From assembly GCA_900552095.1 (NCBI GenBank), contig URYM01000019.1:1-16269 (forward strand): DNA of 16,269 bases, written 5' to 3'. Below are positions 14,784-16,269 of the stretch, piece by piece. Within the stretch, counting starts at the first letter, position 1. Every line of letters begins with the position of its first letter. A program made the position numbers and the translations under genes. The DNA comes from an uncultured Blautia sp. Lineage in GTDB: Bacteria; Bacillota; Clostridia; Lachnospirales; Lachnospiraceae. Below the pieces are notes generated by a model. It saw nothing but the letters and a program-made list of their open reading frames with translations. It did no database searches and was not told where the DNA came from.

Positions 14784-16157
14784 ATGTTTGAAAAGCTCTT
14801 TAAGCTCAAAGAGAATCACACTACGGCAAAAACAGAGATCATGGCCGGGATCACAACCTTTATGACCATGGCTTACATCCTTGCCGTAAACCCCAGCACC
14901 ATGACAGCCTTCAATGATGTTCTCGGTCTGGAGGGCGCAGCCCGGATGAATCCCAGCGGCGTCTTCATGGCTACCGCTCTGGCTGCTGTTGTTGGTACAC
15001 TGATCATGGCTTTCGCCGCCAACTATCCTTTCGCTCTGGCACCTGGAATGGGATTAAATGCCTATTTCTGCTGGACCGTTGTTGTAGGCATGGGCTACAG
15101 CTGGCAGACTGCCCTGACCGCTGTATTTGTGGAAGGTCTGATCTTTATCCTGCTGTCACTGACCAATGTGCGGGAAGCTATATTTAATGCCATTCCCCAG
15201 ACCCTGAAACTGGCGGTAAGCTGCGGTATCGGCCTTTTCATCGCTTTCATCGGTCTTCAGAATGCAAAGATTGTGGCAAATAATGATGCAACCTTAGTAT
15301 CTTTCTACGATTTCAGCAAAGATACCTTCTCCACAGAAGGAATCGGCGTACTTCTGGCTATCATCGGTACTCTGATCACCGCCTTTCTGGTGATCCGTCA
15401 GGTGAAAGGCGGAATCCTTCTCGGAATCCTGATCACCTGGGTACTTGGCATCATCTGTCAGCTCACCGGACTTTATCAGGGTGCTTCCCTGCTTCCGGAT
15501 TTTTCTCAGGGACTGCAGATCGGCTCCATCGCTGACGTTGCCTTTAAACTGGATTTTTCCAATATTTTCTCCCTGGATTTCCTGGTAGTTGTCTTTGCCT
15601 TCTTATTTGTGGATATGTTCGACACGCTGGGAACTCTGATCGGCGTGGCATCCAAAGCAGATATGCTGGATGAAAAAGGACGTCTGCCCCGGATCCGCGG
15701 TGCCCTTTTTGCCGATGCCATCGCTACAGTATTTGGCGCTCTGATGGGAACCTCCACCACAACTACCTTCGTGGAAAGCGCCACCGGTGTGACAGAAGGC
15801 GGAAGAACGGGACTTACTTCCTTTACGGTTGCTGTCCTGTTTGGACTCTCCATCTTCCTCTCCCCGGTTTTCCTGGCAATTCCTTCCTTCGCCACAGCTC
15901 CGGCTCTGATCATCGTAGGATTCTACATGATGGGCTCTGTGATGAAGATCAACTTTGACGACTTTGCAGAGGCGATTCCCGCCTACATCTGCATCCTGGC
16001 AATGCCTTTCTTCTATAGTATTTCCGAAGGTATCGCCATGGGCGTAATCACCTATGTGATCCTCAACGTATGTACTGGAAAGGCAAAAGAGAAAAAGATC
16101 AGCCTGCTGATGTATGTTCTGGCTATTCTCTTTGTACTGAAATACATCTTCCTGTAA
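14784..16157 (+). CDS. NCS2-family purine permease (AzgA/PbuG type; guanine/hypoxanthine)
   Basis: Membrane symporter importing purine bases, 457 residues, with about 12-14 membrane helices. It belongs to the AzgA/PbuG branch rather than the uracil or xanthine branch: the N-terminus has EIMAGITTFMTMAYILAVNP, followed by FALAPGMGLNAYF, the mid-protein FLFVDMFDTLGTLIGVA, and the motif GTSTTTTFVESATGVTEGGR. Two half-helix binding regions are thus present and the reading frame is intact. The ATG at 14784 is selected because GGGAGG lies seven bases upstream; an in-frame extension to 14703 would run through its own promoter. Guanine, hypoxanthine and adenine are all possible substrates for this branch. 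It stands alone with its own promoter; a small GC hairpin at 16162-16179 lacks a U-tract and is a poor terminator candidate. Confidence 0.93.
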   Translation: MFEKLFKLKENHTTAKTEIMAGITTFMTMAYILAVNPSTMTAFNDVLGLEGAARMNPSGVFMATALAAVVGTLIMAFAANYPFALAPGMGLNAYFCWTVVVGMGYSWQTALTAVFVEGLIFILLSLTNVREAIFNAIPQTLKLAVSCGIGLFIAFIGLQNAKIVANNDATLVSFYDFSKDTFSTEGIGVLLAIIGTLITAFLVIRQVKGGILLGILITWVLGIICQLTGLYQGASLLPDFSQGLQIGSIADVAFKLDFSNIFSLDFLVVVFAFLFVDMFDTLGTLIGVASKADMLDEKGRLPRIRGALFADAIATVFGALMGTSTTTTFVESATGVTEGGRTGLTSFTVAVLFGLSIFLSPVFLAIPSFATAPALIIVGFYMMGSVMKINFDDFAEAIPAYICILAMPFFYSISEGIAMGVITYVILNVCTGKAKEKKISLLMYVLAILFVLKYIFL

Positions 16158-16196
16158 AAAACAGGGCGCACCGCGCCTGAGGAAATCCTTTCTAAT

Positions 16197-16234
16197 AAAA
16201 AAGGGGCTGTCGGGAAATAGATAGTTCCAAACAG
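16197..16234 (-). terminator. possible terminator of a minus-strand gene beyond the contig end
   Basis: Read on the minus strand, a hairpin (CTGT/ACAG and GGAA/TTCC arms with a small internal loop) ends in CAGCCCC followed by TTTTTT, the usual form of a terminator. The gene it would serve lies past the contig end. The stem is short and the outer part may be cut off by the adapter. Confidence 0.35.
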
Positions 16235-16238
16235 GGGC

Positions 16239-16269
16239 CTGTCTCTTATACACATCTGACGCTGCCGAC
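16239..16269. other. Nextera adapter read-through at contig end
   Basis: CTGTCTCTTATACACATCT (16239-16257) is the complete 19-bp Tn5 mosaic end in reverse complement, followed by GACGCTGCCGAC, the Nextera read-1 adapter tail. This is library sequence and not part of the genome. The genome ends at or before 16238. Confidence 0.98.

Noticed and set aside
15603..16255. Two minus-strand open frames starting MYKRQ and MCIRDR
   Set aside because: Their start codons lie inside the Nextera adapter and they run antisense to the purine permease; they are artefacts.

Overview
The window looks like a shotgun-assembled contig from a strictly anaerobic, Gram-positive member of the Clostridia, most likely Lachnospiraceae. 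The basis is a class III (oxygen-sensitive) ribonucleotide reductase with the clostridial-type glycyl-radical tail, strong AGGAGG-type ribosome binding sites, consensus TTGACA/TATAAT promoters, and lipoprotein and transporter styles typical of that family. This assignment is inference; no rRNA or other marker is present. Both contig ends carry Nextera transposon-adapter sequence (1-11 and 16239-16269), so those bases are not genomic.

Layout. Minus strand 87-1977: a LacI-type repressor followed by an overlapping ribokinase, with a consensus promoter and a palindromic operator just upstream. Minus strand 2218-4353: nrdD preceded by two candidate NrdR boxes 31 bp apart; nrdG is not beside it. 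Minus strand 4495-5850: a MATE efflux protein. Minus strand 5952-6734: a zinc-ribbon, single-pass membrane protein of unknown role. Plus strand 6896-7906: asnA, transcribed divergently from the zinc-ribbon gene and ended by a strong, probably bidirectional terminator.

Minus strand 13777 down to about 7988 is the most interesting part: a cobalamin (B12) riboswitch with a terminator expression platform, followed by a tightly packed operon. In order it holds (a) a membrane-anchored accessory protein joining a beta-rich domain to only the N-terminal lobe of a BtuF-like binding protein, (b) a complete binding lipoprotein homologous to that lobe, (c) a FecCD/BtuC-type permease, (d) an ABC ATPase with a C-terminal extension of about 100 residues, and (e) two small DUF3592-like membrane proteins, the last broken by a frameshift. 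The riboswitch argues that the transported ligand is a corrinoid. The 432-base stretch 13366-13797 has no gene; it holds the riboswitch, its promoter and its terminator.

The right end has dapF (minus) and an AzgA/PbuG-type purine permease (plus), divergently transcribed from back-to-back TTGACA promoters. No tRNA, rRNA, CRISPR array, transposase or phage gene was seen.
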